Source: Caulobacteraceae bacterium
GTDB taxonomy: Bacteria; Pseudomonadota; Alphaproteobacteria; Caulobacterales; Caulobacteraceae
Assembly: GCA_027489335.1 (NCBI GenBank)
Contig: JAIXZX010000014.1
Span: forward strand, 309,753-373,752
Length of the DNA: 64,000 nucleotides
Direction of reading: 5' to 3'
Below the pieces are notes generated by a model that had not been told where the DNA came from, ran no database searches, and saw nothing but the letters and a program-made list of their open reading frames with translations. This document shows, piece after piece, positions 48,370 through 56,741 of the stretch (its first letter is position 1; every line of letters begins with the position of its first letter). A program made the translations under genes and the position numbers.

Positions 48370-50117
48370 GCGACGCCCTTCTGGCCGGTCTGGTCCTTGT
48401 CTTCGCCCTGACCCTGTTCGCCTGGGACAAGGTGCGCCACGACCTGGTGGCGGTGTGCGCCCTGGGCGCCTGTCTGATCCTCGGACTCACCACCCCCGAC
48501 CAGGCGCTCCAGGGGTTCTCTGACCCCGCCGTTGTGGTGGTGGCCGCCGTGCTGATCATCGGCCGGGCCATCGAGCTGACCGGGGTGGCCGCGGCGGCCA
48601 CCGATCGGCTGGCGGCCCTGCGGATGCCGTTTCCGCTACAGCTCAGCATCCTGCTGATCGCGGCGGCGGCCCTATCGGCCTTCATGAACAATATCGCCGC
48701 CCTGGCGATCACCATGCCGGTGGTGGCCAGCGTTTGCCGCGCCGCCCGGCTGCCGGCCGCCGCGGGCCTGATGCCGCTGGCCTTCGCCACCATCCTGGGG
48801 GGCATGACCACCCTGATCGGCACGCCGGCCAACCTGATCCTGTCCTCGATCCGGCGGGAGGAGTTGGGCGAGCCCTTCGGCTTCTTCGCCATGTCGCCGC
48901 TGGGCGTCACCGTGGCCGGGGCGGGCCTGCTCTATCTGTGCCTGATCGGCTGGCGGCTGACCCCGCGGCGCGCGGGCGAGGAGGCCGCCAGCGGCGGTCG
49001 CAACGTGTTCGAACTGCTCCCGCCGCGCCCCGCCGCCGACGAGGAGGGCAAGGTCCCGGAGATCGACTACGAGGCCCTTTTCGCCGAGATCAAGGCCTCG
49101 GGCGGCCACGTTCTGGCGGTGATCCGGCGCCACCGGCGCATCAAGCTCGACAAGCTCGACCGGCTGTCGCCCACTGACTGGGTGCTGGTGGTCTCGCCCC
49201 TCGATCCCTGGGAGCTGGCGGGCAAGGTCGGCGGCAGCCTGGCCTTTGAGCGGTCCAGCGCCGCCGATGCGGTGACCTCCCGGGTGGCTGTGGCCCACGG
49301 TTCGCCGCTCATTCGCCGGCCCTATGACACCATCGCCGCCGAGACCGACCAGGAGCTGCGGGTCGTGGCTGCAGGGCCCCGAGCCGCCGGCGCCGAGGGC
49401 TCCCTGGGGGCTATGGAGATCCGCGCCGGCGACCAGCTGGTGCTGCACGGTCCGGCCGAAAAGCTGGAGGCCTTCCTACGCTACGGCCGCCTGCTGGAGC
49501 TCGACCGCAAATCCGCCGTGGTGGTGCAGCCCAAACGTGCGGCCCTGGCCTTGGGGATCTACGCCGCCGCCGTCATCGCCGCCGTCGCCTTTGGCCTGCC
49601 GACGGCCCTGACCTTCGCCGCCGCCGCCGCCGGCCTCGCGGCCCTGCGCTTCCTGCCCTCAGGCGAGATCTATTCGTCCATCGACTGGCCGGCTATCGTC
49701 CTGCTGGCGGCCATGATCCCGGTGGGTCAGAGCTTCCAGACCAGCGGGGCTGCGGCCATCGTCGCTGACTGGCTGGGCGCCGGCCTGGGCGGCGCGCCCC
49801 TGTTCGCCGCCGCCGCCGCAGTCTCGGTGGCCACCATCGTGCTCTCCCTGTTCCTGAACAATGTGGCCACCGCCGTGATCATGGGGCCGGTGGCCATCGG
49901 CATGTCCGCCCAACTGGGCTTCCCGCCGGACGCCCTGCTGCTGGCGGTGCTGATCGCCGCCTCGTCGGACTTCCTGACGCCCATCGGGCACCAGAACAAT
50001 CTGCTGGTCATGGCGCCGGGGGGCTACAAGTTCCGGGACTACGCCCGGGTGGGGGCGGCCCTCACCACCCTGGTGGTCCTGGTCTCCTCGGGCATGATCT
50101 CCTTCTTCTATTCCTGA
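48366..50117 (+). CDS. SLC13 (DASS) family permease with central RCK_C domains
   Basis: A 583-residue transporter. The N- and C-terminal halves are polytopic membrane repeats typical of SLC13/ArsB-type permeases (AFMNNIAALAITMPVVASV; FLNNVATAVIMGPVAIG; SSDFLTPIGHQNNLLVM). Between them are two TrkA_C/RCK_C-like regulatory domains (about residues 210-380). Members carry divalent anions such as sulfate or dicarboxylates; the substrate here is unknown. It is translationally coupled to the DUF389-OmpA gene. Confidence 0.9.
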   Translation: MSDALLAGLVLVFALTLFAWDKVRHDLVAVCALGACLILGLTTPDQALQGFSDPAVVVVAAVLIIGRAIELTGVAAAATDRLAALRMPFPLQLSILLIAAAALSAFMNNIAALAITMPVVASVCRAARLPAAAGLMPLAFATILGGMTTLIGTPANLILSSIRREELGEPFGFFAMSPLGVTVAGAGLLYLCLIGWRLTPRRAGEEAASGGRNVFELLPPRPAADEEGKVPEIDYEALFAEIKASGGHVLAVIRRHRRIKLDKLDRLSPTDWVLVVSPLDPWELAGKVGGSLAFERSSAADAVTSRVAVAHGSPLIRRPYDTIAAETDQELRVVAAGPRAAGAEGSLGAMEIRAGDQLVLHGPAEKLEAFLRYGRLLELDRKSAVVVQPKRAALALGIYAAAVIAAVAFGLPTALTFAAAAAGLAALRFLPSGEIYSSIDWPAIVLLAAMIPVGQSFQTSGAAAIVADWLGAGLGGAPLFAAAAAVSVATIVLSLFLNNVATAVIMGPVAIGMSAQLGFPPDALLLAVLIAASSDFLTPIGHQNNLLVMAPGGYKFRDYARVGAALTTLVVLVSSGMISFFYS

Positions 50118-50148
50118 AGGCGAGGGCGTCGGTCAGCGCGACCGCCCT

Positions 50149-50257
50149 CGTCTTTCGAGGCCCTGCTGGCGCAGGGCGCCTCAGGATGAGGACGGAATGA
50201 GAGGGTCACCAACCTCCCTCATCCTGAGGTGCGAGCGGGAGCGAGCCTCGAAGGACG
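50149..50257. repeat. intergenic palindromic repeat, family A, copy 2
   Basis: Inner arms CCTCAGGATGAGG (50179-50191) and CCTCATCCTGAGG (50217-50229) are exact complements. Outer arms CGTCTTTCGAGG and CCTCGAAGGACG pair with one wobble. It lies between the SLC13 permease and the phosphatase. Confidence 0.9.
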
Positions 50258-50339
50258 CAAGGCCTAGCCCCGCGCCCTTGCCTTGGCAGGGGGCAAGCCG
50301 CCACTATGTAGGTCGCATCGCGACCCCAGGACGTAGCCC

Positions 50340-51119
50340 TTGTTCAACCGCCTGTTCGGCAAGAAAAAGCCCTCAGCCCCGCCCTCCACCGGCGGGCGCA
50401 GGGTCTATGCGGTCGGCGACATCCACGGGCGCCACGACCTGCTTGAAGGCCTCCTGCGGGAGATCGCCCGGGACGTCAGCGCCGAGCCGCCAGTCGCCCA
50501 GCCGATCCTGGTCTTCCTGGGGGACTATGTGGACCGGGGGCCGGGCTCCCATCAGGTGGTGGAGACCATACTTTCCCTGCGCCGGCAGCCGGCCTTCGAG
50601 GTCCGGGCGCTCAAGGGCAATCACGAGGAGGCCCTGCTGCGCTTCCTGGACGAGCCGGGTTTCGGCTCCACCTGGGCCGAGCATGGGGGCAACGCGACCC
50701 TGGCCTCCTATGGGGTGCAGCCGCCGGCCACCCGCACCGATCCGGAGGCCTGGGCGGTGGCGCGGGAGGCCTTCGCCGCCACCCTGCCCCGCGCCCACAA
50801 GACCTTCTATGACGAGCTTGAGCTGATCACCGAGGTGGGGGACTACGCCTTCGTCCATGCGGGGGTGCGGCCGGGCGTGGCGCTGGCCCACCAGACCGAG
50901 CGCGACCTCCTGTGGATCCGCGGCGAGTTCCTGCAGGCGCCGGGGCCCTTCGGCAAGGTGATCGTCCATGGACACACGCCGATGGAGGAGCCGCAGATGA
51001 CCCCGCACCGGCTCGGCCTGGACACCGGGGCCTACGCCACCGGCGTGCTCACCGCCGCCCGGCTGGACGACACCGGGCAGAAGATCATTCAGGCCCGGGT
51101 GGGGCGCGCGGCGGCTTAG
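50340..51119 (+). CDS. metallophosphatase (PrpA/PPP-type serine/threonine phosphatase family)
   Basis: A 259-residue calcineurin-like phosphoesterase. All metal-binding motifs are present: VGDIHGRHDLLEGLL, FLGDYVDRGPGS, LKGNHEEALL, FVHAGVRPG and IVHGHTPMEEP. The pattern GDxHG/GDxVDRG/GNHE is that of bacterial PPP phosphatases, whose targets are phosphoproteins or dinucleotides such as Ap4A. The start appears to be TTG 50340 with AGGA upstream. Single gene, convergent with the DUF1206 gene. Confidence 0.9.
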   Translation: MFNRLFGKKKPSAPPSTGGRRVYAVGDIHGRHDLLEGLLREIARDVSAEPPVAQPILVFLGDYVDRGPGSHQVVETILSLRRQPAFEVRALKGNHEEALLRFLDEPGFGSTWAEHGGNATLASYGVQPPATRTDPEAWAVAREAFAATLPRAHKTFYDELELITEVGDYAFVHAGVRPGVALAHQTERDLLWIRGEFLQAPGPFGKVIVHGHTPMEEPQMTPHRLGLDTGAYATGVLTAARLDDTGQKIIQARVGRAAA

Positions 51120-51127
51120 GTCCGCGC

Positions 51128-52006
51128 TCAGTCGTCGATGACCTCGCCGGCCGGAATCTCGCGATAGCGGGCCTCCATCAGGGCGAAGGCGCCAAAGGCC
51201 AGCAGGCCGAGCGCCACGCCGATCAGCAGGCCGTCGCCCCACGGCGCCCGTTCCAGCGCCTGCAGGGCCTCGGCGAGGCCGGCGGCCTCTGCAGCGTTGG
51301 CGTGAAGCCCCGCCTGGACCAGCATGACCCCCATGACGGCGAAGGCTGCGCCGCGGGCGCCATAGCCCAGGCGGCCCACGGGCTCGGCCACTCGCCGCAC
51401 CGCCGGGTCACAGACCAGCCGGTCAGCCAGGCCGCCGCGGACCGCCTTGACCAGATTGGCCAGGCCCGCGGCCAGGATGAAGACCCCGACGCCGATGATC
51501 AGCCACTCGCCGCCGGGAATGGCCAGGGCCTGGGCGGCGGCCTCCTGCTCGCTCGCCCCCTCTTCGGGGTCGGCGAGATCGTCCAGCAGGTCCATGGCGC
51601 TGAACACCGAAAAGCCCAGGGTCCCGTAGACCACGCCGCTGACCGCCTGGCCGGCGCGGGTGGCCAGGGCCTTGGGGCTGGTCCCCTGGCGCTCGGCGTC
51701 GAACACCGACTGCAGCAGCCGCCAGCCCGCAAAACCGTAGAGGCCGAACCCGGCCGCCCCCAGGAGGACGAGGCCGAGCGGCCAGTCGGCCCAGGCCTCC
51801 ACCGCGCCGAGCGACCCCTCGGCCTGCGGAACCCTCTCCACCGCCGCCAGGACGGCGATCACCCCGATGCTCACATAGACGAAGCCCCGGGCGGCGTAGC
51901 CGAACCGGCAGGCGAGCTGAGCCAGGGCGCCCAGCGGCGCGGTCCCCAGCCAATTCAGGGTCTGGCGAAGCGCCGTTTCGGCGTCGTGATCGGAGGCTGT
52001 GGCCAT
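51128..52006 (-). CDS. DUF1206 domain membrane protein
   Basis: A 292-residue protein with about six transmembrane helices arranged as three repeats. Each repeat starts with a GYAARG- or GYGARG-like motif (FGYAARGFVYVSIGVIAVLA; VSGVVYGTLGF; LGYGARGAAFAVMGVMLVQA), the DUF1206 hallmark. An acidic loop (DLLDDLADPEEGASEQEAAA) lies between repeats two and three. The function is unknown. It is 42 bp downstream of polA. Confidence 0.88.
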   Translation of the reverse strand: MATASDHDAETALRQTLNWLGTAPLGALAQLACRFGYAARGFVYVSIGVIAVLAAVERVPQAEGSLGAVEAWADWPLGLVLLGAAGFGLYGFAGWRLLQSVFDAERQGTSPKALATRAGQAVSGVVYGTLGFSVFSAMDLLDDLADPEEGASEQEAAAQALAIPGGEWLIIGVGVFILAAGLANLVKAVRGGLADRLVCDPAVRRVAEPVGRLGYGARGAAFAVMGVMLVQAGLHANAAEAAGLAEALQALERAPWGDGLLIGVALGLLAFGAFALMEARYREIPAGEVIDD

Positions 52007-52048
52007 GGCCGGGCCGGAACGTGCCCGCGACAGCCCAGGTTCCAGGCC

Positions 52049-54886
52049 CTAGTGGGCGTCGTCCCAGTTGGCCGCGGCTCTCGCCTCCACCACCAGGGGG
52101 ACAGAGAAGGCCACGGCGGGTTCAGAGGCGGTCTCCATCACCCGCTTGATCACCCCGATCGCCGCCTCGGCTTCGGCCTCGGGGGCCTCAAACACCAGTT
52201 CGTCGTGCACCTGCAGCAGCATGCGGGTGGAAAGCCCGGCCTGGGCCAGGGCGCCCGGCATGCGGATCATGGCCCGGCGGATCACGTCGGCCGCGGTGCC
52301 CTGGATCGGCGCATTGATGGCCGCCCGATCGGCGAAGGCGCGCATGCCGGCGGCCTTGGCGCCGACCTCGGGGATGTTCACCTTGCGGCCAAACAGCGTG
52401 GTGACGAAGCCCTGGCTCCGAACCTTGGCTTTCTCCTTATCCATATAGTCGCGGATGCCGGGGAAGCGGTCGAAATAGGTGCGGATATAGGCCCCGGCCT
52501 CGTCCTGCGGGATCGACAGCTGGTTCGCCAGGCCAAAGGCCGAGATGCCATAGACGATGCCGAAATTGATCGCCTTGGCCCGCCTGCGCGTCTCGGCGGG
52601 CATGCCCTCGATGGGCACGCCGAACATCTCAGACGCCGTCATGGCGTGGATGTCCAAACCGTCCAAAAAGGCCCGTTTCAGCTGCGGAATGTCGCCCATA
52701 TGGGCCAAAATTCGCAGCTCGATCTGGCTGTAGTCGGCGCTGATCAGCAGATGGCCCGGCTCGGCCACGAAGGCCTTGCGGATCTTGCGCCCCTCCTCGG
52801 TGCGGATCGGGATGTTCTGCAGATTGGGGTCGGACGAGGACAGCCGCCCGGTGGTGGTGGCCGCGAGCGCGAACGAGGTGTGGACGCGGCGGGTGTCCGG
52901 CGCGATGGCCGCCACCAGCGCGTCGGTATAGGTGCCCTTCAGCTTGGAGAGCTGGCGCCAGTCCAGCAAAACCCGCGGCAGTTCGTGGCCTTGGGCGGCC
53001 AGCTCCTCCAGCACCGAGGCGTCGGTGGACGAGGCGCCGGACGCCGTGGTGCGCTTCGGCGCCAGGCCCATCTCCTGGTACAGGATCTCCCCCACCTGCT
53101 TGGGCGAGCCCAGGTTGAACGGCCGGCCGGCCAGCTCGTGGGCCTTGGCCTCGAACTCCGCCATCCGCAGGGAGAAGTCGTTGGAGAGCCTTCGCAGGTG
53201 CTCCGGATCCACCGCGATGCCCGCCACCTCCATATCGGCCAGGACGGCCGCCAGCGGCCGCTCAAGCGTCTCATAGACGGTGGACAGGCCCGCAGGCGCC
53301 AGCTTGGGTTTCAGCACCTCATAGAGCCGCAGGGTGACGTCGGCGTCCTCGGCCGCGTAGCAGGTGGCGGCCTTCAGCTCGACATTCTTGAAGCTCTTCT
53401 GGCTCTTGCCGGTCCCAGCCACCTGCTTGAAGGGGATCGGCTCGTGGTTCAGCCACAGGCGCGACAGCTCGTCCATGCCGTGGCCATGCAGGCCCGCCTC
53501 CAGGACGTAGGAGATCAGCATGGTGTCCTCGACCGGCGCCACCCGCACGCCATAGCGCGACAGCACAGCCAGGTCGTACTTGGCGTTCTGGGCGATCTTC
53601 AGGACCGCAGGGTCCTCCAGCATCGGCTTCAGAAGCTCGATGGCGATGGGCAGCGGGATCTGGGTCAGGTCGGACGGGGCGTCCAGGGCCAGGCCGTCCA
53701 TCTCCTCATGGGCCAGCGGAATGTAGCAGGCCTGGCCGGGCGCGACCGCCAGCGACACGCCGCAGAGGCCCGCGCTGGCCGACGACAGCGCATCGGTCTC
53801 GGTGTCGAAGGCCACGATCCCTGCGGCCCGGGCCTTCTCGATCCAGGCCTCAAGCGTGGCCACATCGCGCACGCATTCATAGCCGTTGACGTCGATGGCC
53901 GGCGCCTCGGGCGCGGCCCGCGGTTCCGGCGCCGGCTGGGACGGCGCCGCGTCGCCGGCGCTCACACGCCTGGCCAGACTGCGGAACTGCATCTCCTCCA
54001 GGAAGGCCGCCAGCACGGCGGGCTCCGGCTCGGCCACGGCCAGGTCGTCGATGGGGGCGGGCAGGGGGGTGTCGCAGTCCAGCTGCACCAGCTGGCGCGA
54101 CAGGCGGATCTGGTCGGCGAAATTGATCAGGGTCTCGCGCCGCTTGGGCTGCTTGATCTCGCCTGCGCGGGCCAACAGCGTATCGAGGTCGCCATATTCG
54201 TTGATCAGCTGGGCGGCGGTCTTGATGCCGATGCCCGGCGCGCCGGGCACATTGTCGACGGAGTCGCCGCAGAGCGCCTGGACGTCCACCACCTTTTCCG
54301 GCGGCACCCCGAACTTCTCGATCACCTGCTCGCGGCCGATCTTCAGGTTCTTCATGGTGTCCAGCATGAAGACCCGGTCGCCGACCAGCTGCATCAGGTC
54401 CTTGTCCGACGAGATGATGGTCACCTCGCCGCCCGCATCACGCACCTTGCAGGCATAGGCCGCGATCAGGTCGTCGGCCTCATAGCCCGGCAGCTCCAGG
54501 CTCGGCACGCCAAAGGCCCTCGTCGCCTCCCGCACCAGGGGAAACTGCGGGATCAGGTCTTCGGGCGGCGGCGGCCGGTGGGCCTTGTACTGGTCATAGA
54601 GGGCGTTGCGGAACGTCTTCTCCGAATGGTCGAAGATCACCGCCAGGTGGGTGGGGCCATCGACCTGGGCCCGCATCTCCACCAGCAGCTTCCACAGCAT
54701 GTTGCAGAAGCCCGACACCGCCCCGATGGGCAGGCCGTCGCTCTTGCGCGTCAACGGCGGCAGGGCGTGATAGGCGCGGAAGATATAGCCCGACCCATCC
54801 ACCAGAAAGAGCCGCACCGGCGGCCCATCCTGAGTGGGCGTCCGCGGCAGGTCCGGCAGGGGGGCGGTCTCAAGCGTGTCGGTCAT
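52049..54886 (-). CDS. polA: DNA polymerase I
   Basis: A 945-residue Pol I for Okazaki-fragment maturation and repair. Order: 5' nuclease domain (LFLVDGSGYIFRAYHALP, PGYEADDLIAAYA, GVPGAPGIGIKTA-type region), 3'-5' proofreading domain with intact VAFDTETDALS, and polymerase domain with SADYSQIELRILAHM (motif A), RRRAKAINFGIVYGISAFGL (motif B) and LLQVHDELVFEAP (motif C). I use ATG 54886 (MTDTLETAPL); an earlier in-frame start adds unconserved Pro/His-rich sequence. Confidence 0.97.
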   Translation of the reverse strand: MTDTLETAPLPDLPRTPTQDGPPVRLFLVDGSGYIFRAYHALPPLTRKSDGLPIGAVSGFCNMLWKLLVEMRAQVDGPTHLAVIFDHSEKTFRNALYDQYKAHRPPPPEDLIPQFPLVREATRAFGVPSLELPGYEADDLIAAYACKVRDAGGEVTIISSDKDLMQLVGDRVFMLDTMKNLKIGREQVIEKFGVPPEKVVDVQALCGDSVDNVPGAPGIGIKTAAQLINEYGDLDTLLARAGEIKQPKRRETLINFADQIRLSRQLVQLDCDTPLPAPIDDLAVAEPEPAVLAAFLEEMQFRSLARRVSAGDAAPSQPAPEPRAAPEAPAIDVNGYECVRDVATLEAWIEKARAAGIVAFDTETDALSSASAGLCGVSLAVAPGQACYIPLAHEEMDGLALDAPSDLTQIPLPIAIELLKPMLEDPAVLKIAQNAKYDLAVLSRYGVRVAPVEDTMLISYVLEAGLHGHGMDELSRLWLNHEPIPFKQVAGTGKSQKSFKNVELKAATCYAAEDADVTLRLYEVLKPKLAPAGLSTVYETLERPLAAVLADMEVAGIAVDPEHLRRLSNDFSLRMAEFEAKAHELAGRPFNLGSPKQVGEILYQEMGLAPKRTTASGASSTDASVLEELAAQGHELPRVLLDWRQLSKLKGTYTDALVAAIAPDTRRVHTSFALAATTTGRLSSSDPNLQNIPIRTEEGRKIRKAFVAEPGHLLISADYSQIELRILAHMGDIPQLKRAFLDGLDIHAMTASEMFGVPIEGMPAETRRRAKAINFGIVYGISAFGLANQLSIPQDEAGAYIRTYFDRFPGIRDYMDKEKAKVRSQGFVTTLFGRKVNIPEVGAKAAGMRAFADRAAINAPIQGTAADVIRRAMIRMPGALAQAGLSTRMLLQVHDELVFEAPEAEAEAAIGVIKRVMETASEPAVAFSVPLVVEARAAANWDDAH

Positions 54887-55023
54887 GCGCGGGAAGATAG
54901 GCGCGCGAGGGGCGGTGGTCACGTGCGGAGGTGGGGGGATGGGGTGCACAAACCGCGACCGCACGATCGCTTCTATGGCGCGTGTCGCTCACAGCCGTGT
55001 TGCCGATCATGCACGTCGGTGGA

Positions 55024-55051
55024 TTGCCTAAGCCAAGCCAAGGTCTATTCT
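55024..55051 (+). promoter_or_regulatory. possible promoter of the two-gene low-GC unit
   Basis: TTGCCT (55024-55029) and TATTCT (55046-55051) are 16 bp apart, each 4/6 to consensus, 20 bases before the GTG start at 55072. The -10 overlaps the left copy of the 9-bp direct repeat. Confidence 0.35.
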
Positions 55052-55071
55052 AGGTATGAGAGGAGACCGAC

Positions 55072-55302
55072 GTGACAGCAAAGAAGCCCAACCTGCCACC
55101 CAAGTTCGGAGGTCAAATCTACGTCGTTGGCCCGCGCGGCGGGGTCGTCACGCGTGAGGCGCACACATTCCGTAGTTCATCCAGCGGGCAGTTCGTGACG
55201 CGCGTTATGTCGAATGATGCGTACAAATCGGCGTCAGGAAAGGCGAACACTGCGATCAAAGAAGCTCTCCGAAACTCGCCCGTGCCGCCAGAGAAGAAAT
55301 GA
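55072..55302 (+). CDS. unknown small basic protein (76 residues), first gene of two-gene unit
   Basis: A short basic protein (GTG start, GGAG seven bases upstream). It contains KFGGQIYVVGPRGGVVTREA and SSSSGQFVTRVMSNDAYKSA. The S(S)SGQFVT pattern and basic character recall short nucleic-acid-binding or antitoxin-like tails, but no domain is recognised. The stop overlaps the next ATG by four bases (ATGA), so it is co-translated with the membrane-anchored protein. Confidence 0.6.
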   Translation: MTAKKPNLPPKFGGQIYVVGPRGGVVTREAHTFRSSSSGQFVTRVMSNDAYKSASGKANTAIKEALRNSPVPPEKK

Positions 55303-55718
55303 CCCACAATACCCTCTACGAGCGTTTCGTCGATCAGGGCGGGAATCAAGTTCAGGGTTACATCGCCTATGGGCTCTACAAGAGCGCAAAGCGAGAGTGG
55401 GTTATCAACTTTAAGGCGGCAAATGGTCGTGATCCGACCTCAAAAGAGGTTGAGCGGTATGTTCAAACATACACAGATCAGACTATAGAGGCGTTCGAAA
55501 CCCAGGCTGCAGGCGTGTTGGTTGGGTTTGCCGACGGTGCGATTGCTGACGCAAGAGCGGATATAGTAGCCGAGGCGCTTCGAGGATCTTTTTGGGGCTC
55601 TGTGTGGCAGTCAATTTTTGCCAATGCGCTCTACACGCTGATTTTGATTGCGCTTGTATTTGTTCTTACTTTTTCTGGAGTAGACCTCCTAGGCCTTCTC
55701 GTGAGCGTCGCAAGCTAG
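55299..55718 (+). CDS. unknown tail-anchored membrane protein (139 residues), second gene of two-gene unit
   Basis: The cytosolic N-terminal part includes LYERFVDQGGNQVQGYIAYG, LYKSAKREWVINFKAANGRD and a helical DQTIEAFETQAAGVLVGFAD. One C-terminal transmembrane helix follows (SIFANALYTLILIALVFVLT), ending shortly after. The layout resembles a conserved family of tail-anchored hypothetical proteins starting with an IAYxLYKxxKREW-type motif. No enzyme motif is seen. Low GC and coupling to the small basic gene suggest a horizontally acquired module; a toxin, defence or signalling role is only a guess. Confidence 0.65.
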   Translation: MTHNTLYERFVDQGGNQVQGYIAYGLYKSAKREWVINFKAANGRDPTSKEVERYVQTYTDQTIEAFETQAAGVLVGFADGAIADARADIVAEALRGSFWGSVWQSIFANALYTLILIALVFVLTFSGVDLLGLLVSVAS

Positions 55719-55872
55719 AGCGTCTTTATTCTAGGCGTAAACTGAGCGCTAGATCCCCACTTCCAATGCGTGATCCACCACTTCCACGTCCACCAGCTTG
55801 GGATATGCGTGGTGAGCCTCACTTGAAGCCTGCGGGCGTTCACGTTGTGGTGGTGAGGGTTGAGGCGAAGCT

Positions 55873-56721
55873 ATGAGGCTCCGATCCATACCCGCCGACA
55901 TGGATGCGTCGAAGGTCGCACAGATCGACCAGTTGCTGGATCGCGCTGTGCGGGAGAACAAGGTCCATCTACCGCTGGCCATCGAGAGCGGCAGTCGCGC
56001 CTGGGGCTTTCCGTCGCAAGATAGTGACTACGACTGCCGCTTTGTCTTCGTCCGTCCCACGGCGCAGCACCTCACGCCATGGCCGCAGCGCGACGTGATC
56101 GAGTTCCTGGTAGAGGATGATCTCGACGCCAATGGGTGGGAGTTTGGCAAGGCCTTGCGCCTGCTGCTGAAGGGCAATGCGGTCATCATCGAGTGGCTGA
56201 GGTCGCCGGTGGTCTACCGGGGAGAAAGCTGGTTTCGCGACGATTTCCTGGAGTTCGCCAAGCAGATGGCCAACCGGGAAGCCATTGCGCGGCACTACCT
56301 GCACCTCGGCGAGCGGCAACGGCGAGTCTATTTCGGCGATGGCACGGCCATGGCCCAGAAGAAGATTTTCTACGCGCTTCGTCCCGCAGCCACACTCCGC
56401 TGGCTCTGGATGCGGCCGGGCGAGGCGATTGCGCCGATGCACTTCCCCACGCTGATGGACGAGTGCGATCCTCCGCCAGACCTCAAACGGGAGGTCGAAG
56501 AGTTGATGGCCCGCAAGGCGCTCACCCGTGAACTCGGGGTGGCTCCCCTATCTCCCACCATTGCGGCCTTCATCGACCGGGAATTCGAGCGGGGCCGGGA
56601 GCTGTGGGAGGCGGGACGCGCGCGCGTCACCGAGGATGCAAAGGCACAGGCGGCGGCCTTCTATCGCGGCGTTGTCGAACGGCTGGATGGCTCAAGCGGA
56701 CGATCTGATCCTGAGCCATGA
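55873..56721 (+). CDS. RlaP/YcgL-type nucleotidyltransferase
   Basis: A 282-residue protein of the polymerase-beta nucleotidyltransferase superfamily. The GS motif and metal-binding acids occur as ESGSRAWGFPSQDSDYDCRF. IIEWLRSPVVYR and HYLHLGERQRRVYFGD are typical of the RlaP (COG3541) group, members of which are associated with RNA-repair loci. No RNA ligase or RtcB partner is visible here. GAGG precedes the ATG. It lies next to the low-GC island and is probably accessory. Confidence 0.85.
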   Translation: MRLRSIPADMDASKVAQIDQLLDRAVRENKVHLPLAIESGSRAWGFPSQDSDYDCRFVFVRPTAQHLTPWPQRDVIEFLVEDDLDANGWEFGKALRLLLKGNAVIIEWLRSPVVYRGESWFRDDFLEFAKQMANREAIARHYLHLGERQRRVYFGDGTAMAQKKIFYALRPAATLRWLWMRPGEAIAPMHFPTLMDECDPPPDLKREVEELMARKALTRELGVAPLSPTIAAFIDREFERGRELWEAGRARVTEDAKAQAAAFYRGVVERLDGSSGRSDPEP

Positions 56722-56741
56722 GCCGAGCGGAGCACTCCGTC

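Larger units (their letters stand above)
55046..55735. repeat. 9-bp direct repeats flanking a lower-GC two-gene island
   Basis: TATTCTAGG occurs at 55046-55054 and again at 55727-55735, on either side of the two unknown genes. The base composition between them is visibly less GC-rich and codon use is less biased than in polA. Direct repeats at both ends could be the trace of an insertion, but nine bases can recur by chance. Confidence 0.4.

Noticed and set aside
50912..55075. 1387-codon plus-strand open frame opposite polA and the DUF1206 gene
   Set aside because: Antisense shadow: composition is His/Gly/Arg/Gln-rich, no domain is seen, and it crosses several real gene boundaries.
55749..55982. 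Minus-strand frame ending HAYPKLVDVEVVDHALEVGI
   Set aside because: The last 22 residues look protein-like and might be a gene remnant, but the frame has no SD, includes a repeat-like SPQPSPPQRE stretch, and overlaps the start of the nucleotidyltransferase gene.
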